Numbered from the stretch's first letter, positions 1 to 8,397 are shown. The stretch is 32,239 nt of DNA from Paracoccaceae bacterium (GCA_020629115.1 JAHDDY010000041.1:1-32239); one strand, 5' to 3'. Numbers and translations: made by a program. Notes: generated from the sequence alone by a model not told the origin.

Positions 1-48
1 GGTGACGGTGGACAGGTCCCACAGGTGATGATGCGCGTCGATTCTCAT
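1..48 (-). CDS. Amidohydrolase family protein, N-terminal fragment
   Basis: Only the first 16 codons lie in the window; the gene runs off the left edge. It reads MRIDAHHHLWDLSTVT. The D-A-H-H-H-L-W-D start is characteristic of the amidohydrolase-2 TIM-barrel family, in which the first histidines bind the active-site metal. Family members include sugar-acid lactonases and pyrone-dicarboxylate lactonase, but the substrate cannot be told from this fragment. A GGAG and an AAGG lie upstream of the ATG as possible ribosome binding sites. It follows the SnoaL-like gene on the same strand, with a paired palindromic element between them. Confidence 0.75.
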   Translation of the reverse strand, partial: MRIDAHHHLWDLSTVT

Positions 49-69
49 GGTCTACCTTACTCCAGCGGC

Positions 70-155
70 GTCATTGCCGGACTCGATCCGGCAATCCAGA
101 GATGCCTGCACCATTGCATGTCACCCTGGATTACCCGGTCGAGCCGGGTAATGAC
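70..155. repeat. Paired palindromic intergenic element (copy 1)
   Basis: Two hairpins face each other: ATTGCCGG/CCGGCAAT at 73-95 and ATTACCCGG-TCGAG-CCGGGTAAT at 130-152. The outer ends are GTCATT and AATGAC, so the whole unit is an inverted repeat. It lies between two minus-strand genes. The same architecture recurs at 3622, 12271, 25597, 28629 and 31848. Confidence 0.8.
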
Positions 156-164
156 ACCATCCCG

Positions 165-1187
165 TCAAACCGGCCCGCTACCGAGATAATCCACCCCTTG
201 CGTCTTCCAGAAGTGCAGCAGGTCGATGAAGACCCAGTTCTCGGCCAGCTTGTCGCCCCGGCGGCGGTAGAGGTCGATGACGCGGAATTCGCCCGGGGTC
301 TCGCCCCCCGGCATCCCCATGAAGCCACCCCTGTGGCGCGCGGTGAAGTTGGGCCAGCCGAAGAAGCCGCCGTAATGCCCCTCGGCCAGCCGCGCGACGT
401 GGTTCGTGGGCGAGCGGTCGGCGAAGGCGGCGCGGAAAGGGCCGGAATGCTGCCTCGCGTATCGCTCGATGGTGAAGGTCGAGCCGATGCCCTCCGGTCC
501 CCACCAGACCATGTCGTCGTGCCAGCTGCGCGCCAGCTCCTCCTCCAGGGGCAGGCCCGAGCCCCATTGCCCGAGATCGCAGATCATCGCCTCGATCGCG
601 TCCAGCGTCCGCACGCCCTCCTCCGACGGCTGCGCCGCGTGGAGCAGGCCGTCATGGGTGGCCGGGCCGGGCTGGACCAGATGCGCCGCGGTCTGCGTCC
701 CGAACGGCCCGCACCCGGCCTGGCGCATCAGGTGCGGGATGTCGAAATACATCGCCGTCTCCGCGATGCGCCCGTCTGCCACGCGGTGAAAGGTGCAGTA
801 GCGCAGGAAGGCCATCCTGCCCGTCGGCGCGATGCCGAGCCAGGGCGCGTCGAACAGGCCGACCAGATGCCCCATCGCCACGACCCAGACCCCCGGCTCC
901 CCGCCCAGGGCGTTGCGCCCGGCGAAGAAGATGTCGTCGCGCCGGTGCAGCCCCGTCATCGCGGCCTTGAGTGGCTCCCAGAAGCGCGCGGCCACCGCCT
1001 CGCCGCCGTGCAATTCGCCGAAGGGATGGAAGCCCCGCCAGAGGTAATCCGCCGCCGCATCGTCGCGAAAGCGCGTGACGAGGGCCGCGCCCCGCGCCGC
1101 GTCGAGACCCGCGTGATGCGCCCGCACCACCGCCTTCGCCGCGTCCAGTTCGGCGACGAACGCCGTTTCCTGCCCGTAGTCAAGCAT
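165..1187 (-). CDS. Double SnoaL-like (NTF2-fold) protein
   Basis: The 340-residue product appears to contain two NTF2-fold SnoaL-like domains, about residues 10-165 and 185-335. Each half has the usual helix, cone-shaped sheet and a late G-R-I/D-K-L-x-E-x-x-x-x-x-D segment (GRIAETAMYFD; DKLAENWVFID). SnoaL-fold proteins include polyketide cyclases, small isomerases and hydrolases, so the fold does not fix the reaction. I chose the ATG at 1187 because GGAG stands seven bases ahead and the upstream codons are not protein-like. It is divergent from the ABC operon and co-directional with the amidohydrolase. A second protein of the same double-domain type starts at 6092. Catalytic residues could not be assigned. 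Confidence 0.82.
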   Translation of the reverse strand: MLDYGQETAFVAELDAAKAVVRAHHAGLDAARGAALVTRFRDDAAADYLWRGFHPFGELHGGEAVAARFWEPLKAAMTGLHRRDDIFFAGRNALGGEPGVWVVAMGHLVGLFDAPWLGIAPTGRMAFLRYCTFHRVADGRIAETAMYFDIPHLMRQAGCGPFGTQTAAHLVQPGPATHDGLLHAAQPSEEGVRTLDAIEAMICDLGQWGSGLPLEEELARSWHDDMVWWGPEGIGSTFTIERYARQHSGPFRAAFADRSPTNHVARLAEGHYGGFFGWPNFTARHRGGFMGMPGGETPGEFRVIDLYRRRGDKLAENWVFIDLLHFWKTQGVDYLGSGPV

Positions 1188-1280
1188 GCCTATCTCCGAA
1201 AAACCGCTTGCCGAGGCCGGCGCGCGGTGTCTACCGTGAACAAAGCAACTGACTGGAACGCGATTCGATCCGGGGGACAC

Positions 1281-2336
1281 TTGGCAGAGATCATTCTATC
1301 GGGCGTCTCCAAGCGGTGGGGTAGCTTCGTCGGCGTCGATAAATTCGATCTGACCATACCGGATCGCGAATTCCTAGTGCTTCTCGGCCCCTCCGGCTGC
1401 GGCAAGACGACGACCATGCGCATGATCGCGGGACTCGAGGACCCGACCGACGGCGAGATCCGGATCGACGGCAGGGTCGTGAACGATCTGGAGCCGAAGG
1501 ACCGCGACGTGGCCATGGTGTTCCAGAGCTACGCGCTCTATCCGAACATGAACGTCTACGAGAACATCCGCTTCCCCCTGCGTGTGCGCGGCATCGACGC
1601 GGGCACCCACGACGCGAAGGTGCGCCGGGCCAGCGCGATGGTCGAGCTGGACGAGTTCCTGCACCGCAAGCCCGCCGAACTGTCGGGCGGCCAGCGCCAG
1701 CGCGTCGCGCTCGCCCGGGCCATCGTGCGCGAGCCGAACGTCTTCCTGATGGACGAGCCGCTGTCGAACCTCGACGCGAAGCTGCGCGTCTCGACCCGCG
1801 CGCAGATCAAGAACCTCAGCCACGAGCTGTCCGTCACCACGATCTACGTCACCCACGACCAGATCGAGGCGATGACCCTGGCCGACCGGGTGGTCGTCAT
1901 GGAGAAGGGCATCGTGCAGCAGGTGGGCAGCCCGACCGAGATCTACGACCGCCCCGCCAACACCTTCGTCGCCAGCTTCATCGGCAACCCGGCCATGAAC
2001 CTGATGCAGGGCCGCGCGACGGGCGGCACCTTCCGCACCGACAATACCGAGATCGCCGGCCTCGACGTGCGGGACGGCCCCGTCACCCTGGGCTTCCGCG
2101 CCGAGGACGCGACGGTCGTCGGTCCCGACGAGGGCGGGCAGATCACCGCGCCGATCTACACGCTGGAGCTGCTCGGCGAGGCGACCATGGTCAGCCTGCG
2201 CATCGCGGGCGAGCTGGTCAGCGCCAAGGCCGACAAGACCTTCCGCGCCGAGATCGGCGATACCGTCTCCATCCGCATTCCGCCCGAACAATGCCATCTG
2301 TTCGATGCAGGCTCGGGCGCGCGCATCGGGGGCTGA
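1281..2336 (+). CDS. CUT1-type sugar ABC transporter ATP-binding protein (UgpC/MsmK-like)
   Basis: The 351-residue ATPase should power the two permeases encoded downstream. Visible motifs are Walker A GPSGCGKTT (36-44), Q-loop Gln81, signature LSGGQ (133-137), Walker B VFLMDEP (153-159) and switch His191. A C-terminal regulatory domain of the MalK/UgpC kind follows from about residue 235. The start is taken as TTG 1281, preceded by GGGGGA, because family members begin at this point (AEIILSGVSKRWG). In-frame GTGs at 1227 and 1236 are alternatives. The frame stays open far upstream only because it is antisense to the SnoaL-like gene. It is the first gene of ATPase, binding protein, permease, permease. 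Confidence 0.9.
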   Translation: MAEIILSGVSKRWGSFVGVDKFDLTIPDREFLVLLGPSGCGKTTTMRMIAGLEDPTDGEIRIDGRVVNDLEPKDRDVAMVFQSYALYPNMNVYENIRFPLRVRGIDAGTHDAKVRRASAMVELDEFLHRKPAELSGGQRQRVALARAIVREPNVFLMDEPLSNLDAKLRVSTRAQIKNLSHELSVTTIYVTHDQIEAMTLADRVVVMEKGIVQQVGSPTEIYDRPANTFVASFIGNPAMNLMQGRATGGTFRTDNTEIAGLDVRDGPVTLGFRAEDATVVGPDEGGQITAPIYTLELLGEATMVSLRIAGELVSAKADKTFRAEIGDTVSIRIPPEQCHLFDAGSGARIGG

Positions 2337-2380
2337 ACCCCGGGCCACGAATACCAACGAACGATATCTGGGAGAACGAC

Positions 2381-3610
2381 ATGTTCATCAAGACCATCAC
2401 CGCCGCCAGCCTGATCGCGCTCGCCGCGCCGACGCTGGCCATGGCCTGCGAGATCGGCGCGCGCGTCAGCGTCGTGGGCAACGAATTCCCCGCCATCCAG
2501 ACGGTCGGCGCGGGCGCGCAGGAATGCGAGGGAGGGGAGGTCACGACCAACCTGACCGCCGATCACCAGACCATCAACCTGCCGGGCATGCAGGGCAACC
2601 CCGCCGAGTACACCTCCGCCATCATCGCCAACTCCTCGATCGTCGCGCTGATGAACGAGGATGTCATCCGGCCCCTGGGCGACCTGATCGAGAAGCACGG
2701 CAAGGATCTCCAGCCCACGCAGATCATCACCATCGGCGGCGAGCCGATGGCGGTCGCCTTCATGGCCAACGCCCAGCACCTCGTCTACCGCGCCGACCTG
2801 CTCGAAGAGGCGGGCCTCGACGTCCCGACGACCTACGAGGAGATGCTCGAAGCGGCCAAGACGCTGCGCGAGAAGGGGATTTCCGAGAACCCGGTGGGCG
2901 GCCCCTACAAGGCGGGCTGGAACCTGGCGCAGGAATTCAACAACATGTTCCTCGGCCATGGCGGCACGCACTTCAAGGACGGCACCGCCGAGCCGAACGT
3001 CAACACCCCCGAGGGCGTGGCCACGCTGGAGATGATGAAGGCGCTGGCCGAGTACATGAACCCCGACTACCTGACGCATGATTCCAACGGCACGAACGCC
3101 GAGTTCCGCGCCGGCAACGTCGCGCTGATGCACATGTGGGGCAGCCGCGCGGCCACTATGACCGACGCCGACGGCGTGCCGCAGGAAGTCGTCGACGGCT
3201 TCGCCATCGCCGGGCCGCTGACGGTCGGCGGCGGGGAGACCCCGGCCTCGACCCTGTGGTGGGACGGGTTCACGGTCGCCAAGAACATCCCCGACGAGGA
3301 GGCCGAGGCCACCTTCGTCGCCCTGATGCACGGCATCCGCCCCGAGATCCTCGAAGACGAGGAGACCGCCAAGCAGGCCGTGTGGCTGATCGAGGGCTAC
3401 AAGCCGACCGAGGCGGCCAAGGGCGTGTTCGCGGCGGCGCAGTCCGGCACGATCCCCTACCCCATGCTCCCCTACATGGGCCTGCTGCACACGGCGCTCG
3501 GTAACGAGCTGTCCGACTTCATGCAGGGCAAGGAAAGCGCGGAGCAGGCGCTCTCGGACGTCGAGGCCGCCTACACCGCCGCCGCCAAGGAACAGGGCTT
3601 CCTGAAGTAG
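2381..3610 (+). CDS. Extracellular solute-binding protein, sugar ABC transporter
   Basis: This 409-residue periplasmic protein has a clear signal peptide, with cleavage likely after ALA-MA near residue 22. The mature part matches the SBP_bac_1 layout for sugars and oligosaccharides. The start is ATG 2381 with GGGAG six bases ahead. Two cysteines at residues 23 and 49 flank the mature N-terminus and could form a disulphide. No ligand can be assigned from sequence alone. It lies 44 bp after the ATPase and 127 bp before the first permease. That second gap carries a paired hairpin element that may let this gene be expressed above the membrane subunits. Confidence 0.9.
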   Translation: MFIKTITAASLIALAAPTLAMACEIGARVSVVGNEFPAIQTVGAGAQECEGGEVTTNLTADHQTINLPGMQGNPAEYTSAIIANSSIVALMNEDVIRPLGDLIEKHGKDLQPTQIITIGGEPMAVAFMANAQHLVYRADLLEEAGLDVPTTYEEMLEAAKTLREKGISENPVGGPYKAGWNLAQEFNNMFLGHGGTHFKDGTAEPNVNTPEGVATLEMMKALAEYMNPDYLTHDSNGTNAEFRAGNVALMHMWGSRAATMTDADGVPQEVVDGFAIAGPLTVGGGETPASTLWWDGFTVAKNIPDEEAEATFVALMHGIRPEILEDEETAKQAVWLIEGYKPTEAAKGVFAAAQSGTIPYPMLPYMGLLHTALGNELSDFMQGKESAEQALSDVEAAYTAAAKEQGFLK

Positions 3611-3621
3611 GCCACACATAC

Positions 3622-3708
3622 CTCTGCCCCGGCCTTGCAGTTGCAGCGGGGCCTCTCTCCACAAAGCACATCGATGGAGAGAGGCCCCGGATCGGGTCCG
3701 GGGCAGAG
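3622..3708. repeat. Paired palindromic intergenic element (copy 2), within the ABC operon
   Basis: Outer arms CTCTGCCCCGG (3622-3632) and CCGGGGCAGAG (3698-3708) are perfectly complementary. Inside them, GGCCTCTCTCC (3650-3660) pairs with GGAGAGAGGCC (3677-3687). Each half can also form its own CCCCGG/CCGGGG hairpin. It fills most of the gap between the binding-protein and first permease genes. Its ends match the copy at 31848. Confidence 0.85.
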
Positions 3709-3737
3709 CTTTCCCTCCCCTCATCACTCCGGGTTCA

Positions 3738-4763
3738 ATGAAACATCGCACCTTCTTCTGGTTCTTCCTGCCGACCGGGCTGGCGATGCTCCTGTTCATT
3801 GCGCTTCCGCTCGTATCGGTGATCATCCAGTCGACCCACGCCCCGCACGAGGCGGTGTTCCGCACGGTCGAGAACTGCGGCCCGTTCGGCTGCGTGGAGG
3901 AGACCACCATCGACCAGGAGGCGACCCGGGCGATCCGCGACGCCGAGCCGCTGGGCCGCTTCGTCGGCCTCGACATCTACCTCGACCGCGGTCACCTGGC
4001 CGCGCAGGAGGTGGGCGAGGCCTGGGCGAACCGGGAGAGCATCGGCGACTTCCTCTCGCGCCTCGGCAACCTGCCCTTCTACCGCGCGATGGCCTTCACG
4101 CTGACCTACACCTTCACCGTCACGCCGCTGCTCATCGTGCTCGGCCTGATGATCGCGCTGGCGGTCAACACGGTGACGCAGCGGCTCAAGGGCTTCATCA
4201 TCTTCTTCTCGCTGCTGCCGATGATCGTGACGCCCCTCGTCGGCTCGCTGATCCTGTTCTGGATGCTCGACAGCCGCGGGGTGCTCGGCACCTTCATCCA
4301 GTGGGCGGCGAACGATCCGGACCTGTCGCTCAAGGCTTCGACTCCGCTGACCTGGGCCATGCTCATCGTCTACGGCATCTGGAGCTCGGCGCCCTTCGCC
4401 TTCGTCGTCTTCTACGCCGGTCTCCAGACCCTGCCGCAGGACCAGATCGAGGCGGCGCAGATCGACGGCGCGACCCGGTGGCAGCAGGTGAAATACGTCA
4501 TCGTCCCGCACCTCATGCCCCTCGTCACCTTCGTCGCGCTGATCCAGCTCATGGACAATTTCCGCGTGCTGGAGCCGATCATCGGCTTCAACGCGCAGGC
4601 GCACGCCACCTCGCTCTCGTGGATCATTCTCAACGATCTCGGCGGCGAGACGCGCCAGCTCTCGGCGGCCTCGGCGACCTCGGTGATGACCATCCTCGGC
4701 GTCGCGATCCTGCTGACGCCCGTCCTCATCCGCACCTGGCGCGATTTCAGGAGCAAGACCTGA
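3738..4763 (+). CDS. Sugar ABC transporter permease 1 (MalF/UgpA-like)
   Basis: This 341-residue inner-membrane protein has a first membrane helix at about 8-30. A hydrophilic segment of about 85 residues follows, then a cluster of five or so helices from about residue 115 to the end. The EAA loop that contacts the ATPase is visible as IEAAQIDGATRWQQ and the following VIVPHLMPL. The long segment after helix 1 carries a C-x-x-x-x-C pair (NCGPFGC) and is probably periplasmic, recalling the P2 loop of MalF. The start at 3738 has no good Shine-Dalgarno sequence. The stop overlaps the start of the next permease by one base. Confidence 0.9.
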   Translation: MKHRTFFWFFLPTGLAMLLFIALPLVSVIIQSTHAPHEAVFRTVENCGPFGCVEETTIDQEATRAIRDAEPLGRFVGLDIYLDRGHLAAQEVGEAWANRESIGDFLSRLGNLPFYRAMAFTLTYTFTVTPLLIVLGLMIALAVNTVTQRLKGFIIFFSLLPMIVTPLVGSLILFWMLDSRGVLGTFIQWAANDPDLSLKASTPLTWAMLIVYGIWSSAPFAFVVFYAGLQTLPQDQIEAAQIDGATRWQQVKYVIVPHLMPLVTFVALIQLMDNFRVLEPIIGFNAQAHATSLSWIILNDLGGETRQLSAASATSVMTILGVAILLTPVLIRTWRDFRSKT

Positions 4764-5644
4764 TGGCTTCCAAGGCCCAACGCGCCCCCCTCGGCCTACG
4801 CCTCGCGACGGGCGGGTTCGTCGTCGTCTGGCTGATCCTCGCGGCCTTCCCGTTCCTGTGGACGCTGTGGGGGTCGTTCAAGGTCGAGCTGGACTTCTTC
4901 TCCATCGCCGACTGGACCAACGCCCTGACCGGCGAGAATACCGAGAAGGTCTACGGCACGCCCTTCACCGGCGCGGGCTATCGCGGGGCCTGGGTGCAGG
5001 AGGAGTTCTGGCGCGCGGTCATCAACACGTTCGTCGTGTGCTTCTTCGTGGTCTGCACCTCGCTGACCATCGGCACGCTGGGGGGCTACGCCCTGTCGCG
5101 CTCGGGGTTCCGCTACACGTTCTGGCTGCTCATCATCGCGCTGATCTTCCGCGCCATGCCGCCCGTGACGCTCGTGTCGGGCTACCTGCTGCCCTTCTTC
5201 GAGTGGAACGTCTGGGGCATCCTGCCGACCGCCATCATCGTGCTGGTCGCCATCAACCAGCCCTTCACGCTGTGGATGCTGCATTCCTTCTTCCAGAACA
5301 TCCCCAAGGAGCTGGACGAGAGCGCGAAGGTCGACGGCTGCACCCAGTTCCAGGCCTTCCGCCACGTCATCGTGCCGGTCATGTGGCCGGGGGTCATCAC
5401 GACGGGATTGTTCAGCTTCCTGCTCGCCTACAACGATTTCGTGGTGACCGCGATGCTCCTGTCCGAGAGCAACCGGACCATGATTCCCGAGATCGCCGCC
5501 TTCCTCGGCACGACCCAGACCGAGGGCAACGTCATGTTCGCCGTCGCGGCGGTCGTCTCGGCCACGGCCCCGCTCTTCGTGCTGGTCATGTTCTTCCAGC
5601 GCCAGATCGTCAGCGGCCTGACGGCGGGGGCTGTCAAGGGGTGA
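4763..5644 (+). CDS. Sugar ABC transporter permease 2 (MalG/UgpE-like)
   Basis: This 293-residue permease completes the CUT1 importer. It starts at ATG 4763, sharing its A with the TGA of permease 1, so the two are likely translationally coupled. Helices run from about residue 15, with a periplasmic insert around 40-85 and five more helices after it. The EAA loop reads LDESAKVDGCTQFQ, followed by VIVPVMWPG. The product should pair with permease 1 in the inner membrane. A perfect ten-base hairpin lies 23 bp after the stop. With two SnoaL-like genes flanking the operon, the substrate is probably processed by this gene block, but that is inference. Confidence 0.9.
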   Translation: MASKAQRAPLGLRLATGGFVVVWLILAAFPFLWTLWGSFKVELDFFSIADWTNALTGENTEKVYGTPFTGAGYRGAWVQEEFWRAVINTFVVCFFVVCTSLTIGTLGGYALSRSGFRYTFWLLIIALIFRAMPPVTLVSGYLLPFFEWNVWGILPTAIIVLVAINQPFTLWMLHSFFQNIPKELDESAKVDGCTQFQAFRHVIVPVMWPGVITTGLFSFLLAYNDFVVTAMLLSESNRTMIPEIAAFLGTTQTEGNVMFAVAAVVSATAPLFVLVMFFQRQIVSGLTAGAVKG

Positions 5645-5667
5645 GGCGCGGTCGGCCGCAGGCCGAT

Positions 5668-5690
5668 GAAACGTGCCAGTGGCACGTTTC
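5668..5690. terminator. Perfect hairpin after the ABC operon
   Basis: GAAACGTGCC (5668-5677) pairs with GGCACGTTTC (5681-5690) across the loop AGT. It sits 23 bp after the permease stop. There is no clear T-run, so it may be a 3' mRNA-end stabiliser or repeat rather than a classic intrinsic terminator. Confidence 0.5.
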
Positions 5691-5899
5691 AAGCGCCGAA
5701 CGCCCGAGCAAAGCGAGGGCCGAAGGACGTCAACCCTCTCGCCGACCCCCTATCCATCCACAACTCCGCAACACTTGTTCGAACGCGATTCTCAGAAGCC
5801 TTCCGGAAAAACCGATCGTCCCGAAGATATCGAGTAGTATCGTCCACCCAACCCGACCAAGTGACCTCGAACTGCGAGCATCGGCGTTTGTTGCCCTGG

Positions 5900-5922
5900 A
5901 TCGCCCGGTCGAGCCGGGCGAT
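5900..5922. repeat. Single palindrome of the dispersed family
   Basis: ATCGCCCGG-TCGAG-CCGGGCGAT, nine-base arms with a five-base loop. The core is identical to the right half of copy 1 at 130-152, but no second hairpin accompanies it. Confidence 0.8.
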
Positions 5923-6091
5923 GACGGTGGAGATATTAAGCACCGACACCCCTGACCGGCCCTCTCCCACGCTCGAAAAACGACCGTCCACGGAACACCG
6001 CGACGCGGCCATCCGCCCGGTTTTCATGGACTTTTAACCGACTTTAAGGCAGACCGGACAGGCGCGGATTTTCCGCACAATGGAGACGATT

Positions 6092-7240
6092 ATGAGTGAA
6101 CCGCTTAGCGGGCGGTCGGCATCGCCGCATACCGGCGATCTTTCCACGGCCGAACAGACCTACATTCCCTCGGATGCGGACATAGCATCGTTTGAGACAA
6201 ATTCCACCGTTTCGCCGCCCCTGACGACAGAATCCTTCGCCGGCACGCCGATGCGGGGTTTCGACCCGAAATTCCGGAACTTCCCCGACTACATCATCGG
6301 CATCACCAAGGAGATCTGGGAAGACCGGGGCATCGCGACCCTGCACGACTACTACGCGCCCGACATCGTCGTCCGCTCGCCCGAGGCGGTGGTGCGCGGC
6401 AATCGGGGCGTCATCGCCGCGACCATGGCGACGCTGGCCGAGTTCCCGGATCGGCAGCTCCTGGGCGAGGACGTCATCTGGTCGGGCACGCCCGAGACGG
6501 GGATGCTCTCCTCCCACCGCCTGTTCTCGACCGCCACGCACCTGAACGCCGGTCTCTACGGCCCGGCGAGCGGCGTGCAGTTCCGCTACCGCATCCTCGC
6601 CGACTGCCACGCGCGGAACAACGCCATCGACGACGAATGGCTGATCCGCGACCAGGGCGCCATTGTGCGGCAGATGGGGCTGGACCCGGTCGCCTACACC
6701 CGCGACCTGATCGCGCGCGAGGGCGGGCCGGAGCGCTGCATCAAGCCGCTCACCCCCGCGACCGACATCCAGGGGCCGTATACCGGCACGGGCAACGAGA
6801 ACGAATGGGGCCAGCGCCACGCCGGCATCCTGAACCGGATCATGAACGCCGACATGGCGACCATCGAGCGCGAGTACGACCGCGCCGCCTGCGTCGCCTA
6901 TCCCGGCGGCGTGGAGGGGTATTCCTTCGACCTGGTGGACAGCTTCTGGATGGGCCTGCGCGCCGCCTTCCCGAGCGCCGAGTTCGAGATCCATCACCAG
7001 ATCGGCCGCGACGACCCGGCCATGCCCCCCCGCTCGGCCCTCCGCTGGAGCCTGAAGGGCCGGCACGACGGCTACGGCGCGTTCGGCCCGCCCACGGGGG
7101 CGGAGGTCTACGTCCTCGGCATCTCCCATGCCGAGTTCGGCGCGGTGGTGCCCGGCCAGGTGAAGCTGCGCCGGGAATGGACGCTCTACAACGATATCGC
7201 CGTCTGGAAGCAGATCCTGCTCCAGACGGGGGCGCTCTGA
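6092..7240 (+). CDS. Double SnoaL-like (NTF2-fold) protein, second copy
   Basis: The 382-residue product again shows two NTF2-fold halves, roughly residues 60-195 and 235-380, after a polar N-terminal tail. Motifs such as SPEAVVRGNRGV in the first half and WTLYNDIAVWKQ at the end of the second fit the SnoaL-like fold. The start is set at ATG 6092 because GGAGA stands five bases ahead. The in-frame ATG at 6080 has no ribosome site. It has the same two-domain build as the protein at 165-1187 but is clearly diverged from it, so the two may act on successive intermediates. It leads a plus-strand set with the bicupin, HAD-like and MetE-like genes. The reaction is unknown. Confidence 0.82.
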   Translation: MSEPLSGRSASPHTGDLSTAEQTYIPSDADIASFETNSTVSPPLTTESFAGTPMRGFDPKFRNFPDYIIGITKEIWEDRGIATLHDYYAPDIVVRSPEAVVRGNRGVIAATMATLAEFPDRQLLGEDVIWSGTPETGMLSSHRLFSTATHLNAGLYGPASGVQFRYRILADCHARNNAIDDEWLIRDQGAIVRQMGLDPVAYTRDLIAREGGPERCIKPLTPATDIQGPYTGTGNENEWGQRHAGILNRIMNADMATIEREYDRAACVAYPGGVEGYSFDLVDSFWMGLRAAFPSAEFEIHHQIGRDDPAMPPRSALRWSLKGRHDGYGAFGPPTGAEVYVLGISHAEFGAVVPGQVKLRREWTLYNDIAVWKQILLQTGAL

Positions 7241-7257
7241 CGCCGGACGATTGTTTC

Positions 7258-7280
7258 GGTCCCGGGCTTGACCCGGGGCC
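7258..7280. repeat. Single palindrome of the dispersed family
   Basis: CCCGGG-CTTGA-CCCGGG, extended by GG on the left and CC on the right around a T-G pair. It lies in the 123-bp gap between the SnoaL-like and bicupin genes. Confidence 0.7.
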
Positions 7281-7363
7281 TCCCCATGCGTGACGCTGGC
7301 ACGGATCGAATGCGTCCGGCATGGAGCCAGCGCGCGATATCGACCCAATGCATCGAGAGACCC

Positions 7364-8329
7364 ATGACCCCCGCCGACATGGAAAGCCGCATCGTCCGCT
7401 ACGGCGACCTGCGCCCCTGCAAGACCGCCTTCATCGACGCCCACACCCCCGGCAGCGACACGAAGGAGAATTTCACCATCATCGGCGGCGGGGTCAGCGA
7501 AAGCCCCGACCAGCACGTCCACATCGCGATCCCCCACGGCTTCAACATCGGCGCGGCGGGACAGCCGCCCCGGTGCCGCAACTCGCTGCATTCGCATCGC
7601 ACGGCGGAGGTGTTCTTCGTCCTGTCGGGGCGCTGGCGCTTCTTCTGGGGGCGCCGGGGCACGGCGGGCGAGGTGGTGCTGGAGAAGGGCGACATCTTCA
7701 ACATCCCCACCGGCATCTTCCGCGGCTTCGAGAATATCGGCACCGATTACGGGATGATCATGGCCATCCTCGGCGGCGACGACGCGGGGGGCGGCGTCAT
7801 CTGGGCGCCGCAGGTGATCGAGGACGCGCGCGACCACGGCCTCGTCCTGTCCGAGCGCGGCAAGCTGTACGACACGAAGGCGGGCCAGGCCCTGCCGGAC
7901 GGCGTGCGCCCCATGCCGCTGCTGACGGAGGAGGAGCTGGACGGCTATCCCGAGCCGGAAGCCGCCGACGTGGTGCCGCGCCACGTCGCCCGCTACTGGG
8001 ACCTCGTGGCGCTGGCGGATCGCAGGCCCGCGAAGGTCATCGGCGAACATGGAAAACTGCGCGACCGACCCGGCTTCGAGGTCGACCTCGTCACCCGCAC
8101 CTCGGCGACCGACGCCATGCACCGCCACGACCGCCCGTCCGTCCTCATGCCCGTCACCGGCCACTGGCGGGTCACTTGGACGGGGGGCGAGGCGGTGCTG
8201 GCCCCCGGCGACACCATGAGCGTGCCCGAGACCGTCGATCACGCGGCGGTGCCCGCCATGTCGGGCGAGGCGGCGCTCTACCACATCGTCGGCACCGACG
8301 ATCCCGCCGGACCGACCTGGAACGGTTGA
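7364..8329 (+). CDS. Bicupin domain protein
   Basis: The 321-residue product has two cupin barrels. The first centres on HSHRTAEVFFVLSGRW (about residues 75-95). Its second motif includes GDIFNIPTGIFRGFEN. The second barrel, about residues 245-315, has MHRHDRPSVLMPVTGHW and a GDTMSVPE turn. Histidines in the first motif of each barrel could bind a metal, as in bicupin dioxygenases and isomerases, but the second barrel's later histidine motif is less canonical. The start is ATG 7364 with GAGAG ahead, chosen over upstream in-frame ATGs in the repeat-bearing gap. It lies between a SnoaL-like gene and the HAD-like gene, suggesting a shared pathway. No substrate can be named. Confidence 0.85.
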   Translation: MTPADMESRIVRYGDLRPCKTAFIDAHTPGSDTKENFTIIGGGVSESPDQHVHIAIPHGFNIGAAGQPPRCRNSLHSHRTAEVFFVLSGRWRFFWGRRGTAGEVVLEKGDIFNIPTGIFRGFENIGTDYGMIMAILGGDDAGGGVIWAPQVIEDARDHGLVLSERGKLYDTKAGQALPDGVRPMPLLTEEELDGYPEPEAADVVPRHVARYWDLVALADRRPAKVIGEHGKLRDRPGFEVDLVTRTSATDAMHRHDRPSVLMPVTGHWRVTWTGGEAVLAPGDTMSVPETVDHAAVPAMSGEAALYHIVGTDDPAGPTWNG

Positions 8330-8372
8330 AATCTGCCGAGGGGTGGAACGGCCCCGGGTGCGACATATCTGA

Positions 8373-8397
8373 CGGGTCTCTCACACAAGGAGACCCG
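8373..8397 (+). promoter_or_regulatory. Hairpin covering the ribosome binding site of the HAD-like gene
   Basis: CGGGTCTC (8373-8380) is fully complementary to GAGACCCG (8390-8397), with loop TCACACAAG. The Shine-Dalgarno AAGGAG spans 8387-8392, so its GAG is in the stem, just before ATG 8400. If the hairpin forms, it would limit translation starts. Confidence 0.5.

Larger units (their letters stand above)
5645..6091. other. 447-bp non-coding gap between ABC operon and second SnoaL-like gene
   Basis: I see no protein-like frame here. The gap holds the hairpin at 5668-5690 and a single palindrome at 5900-5922. The part from about 5760 is richer in A and T than the genes around it. It presumably includes the promoter of the 6092 gene, but no convincing -35/-10 pair could be picked. 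Confidence 0.6.

Noticed and set aside
102-1280. Long N-terminal extension of the ABC ATPase
   Set aside because: It is antisense to the SnoaL-like gene, has no family match, and the ATPase aligns from 1281.
6044-8284. 746-codon open frame on the minus strand
   Set aside because: It is antisense to the recognised SnoaL-like and bicupin genes and has the Arg/Ala/Val-rich make-up of GC-driven shadow frames.
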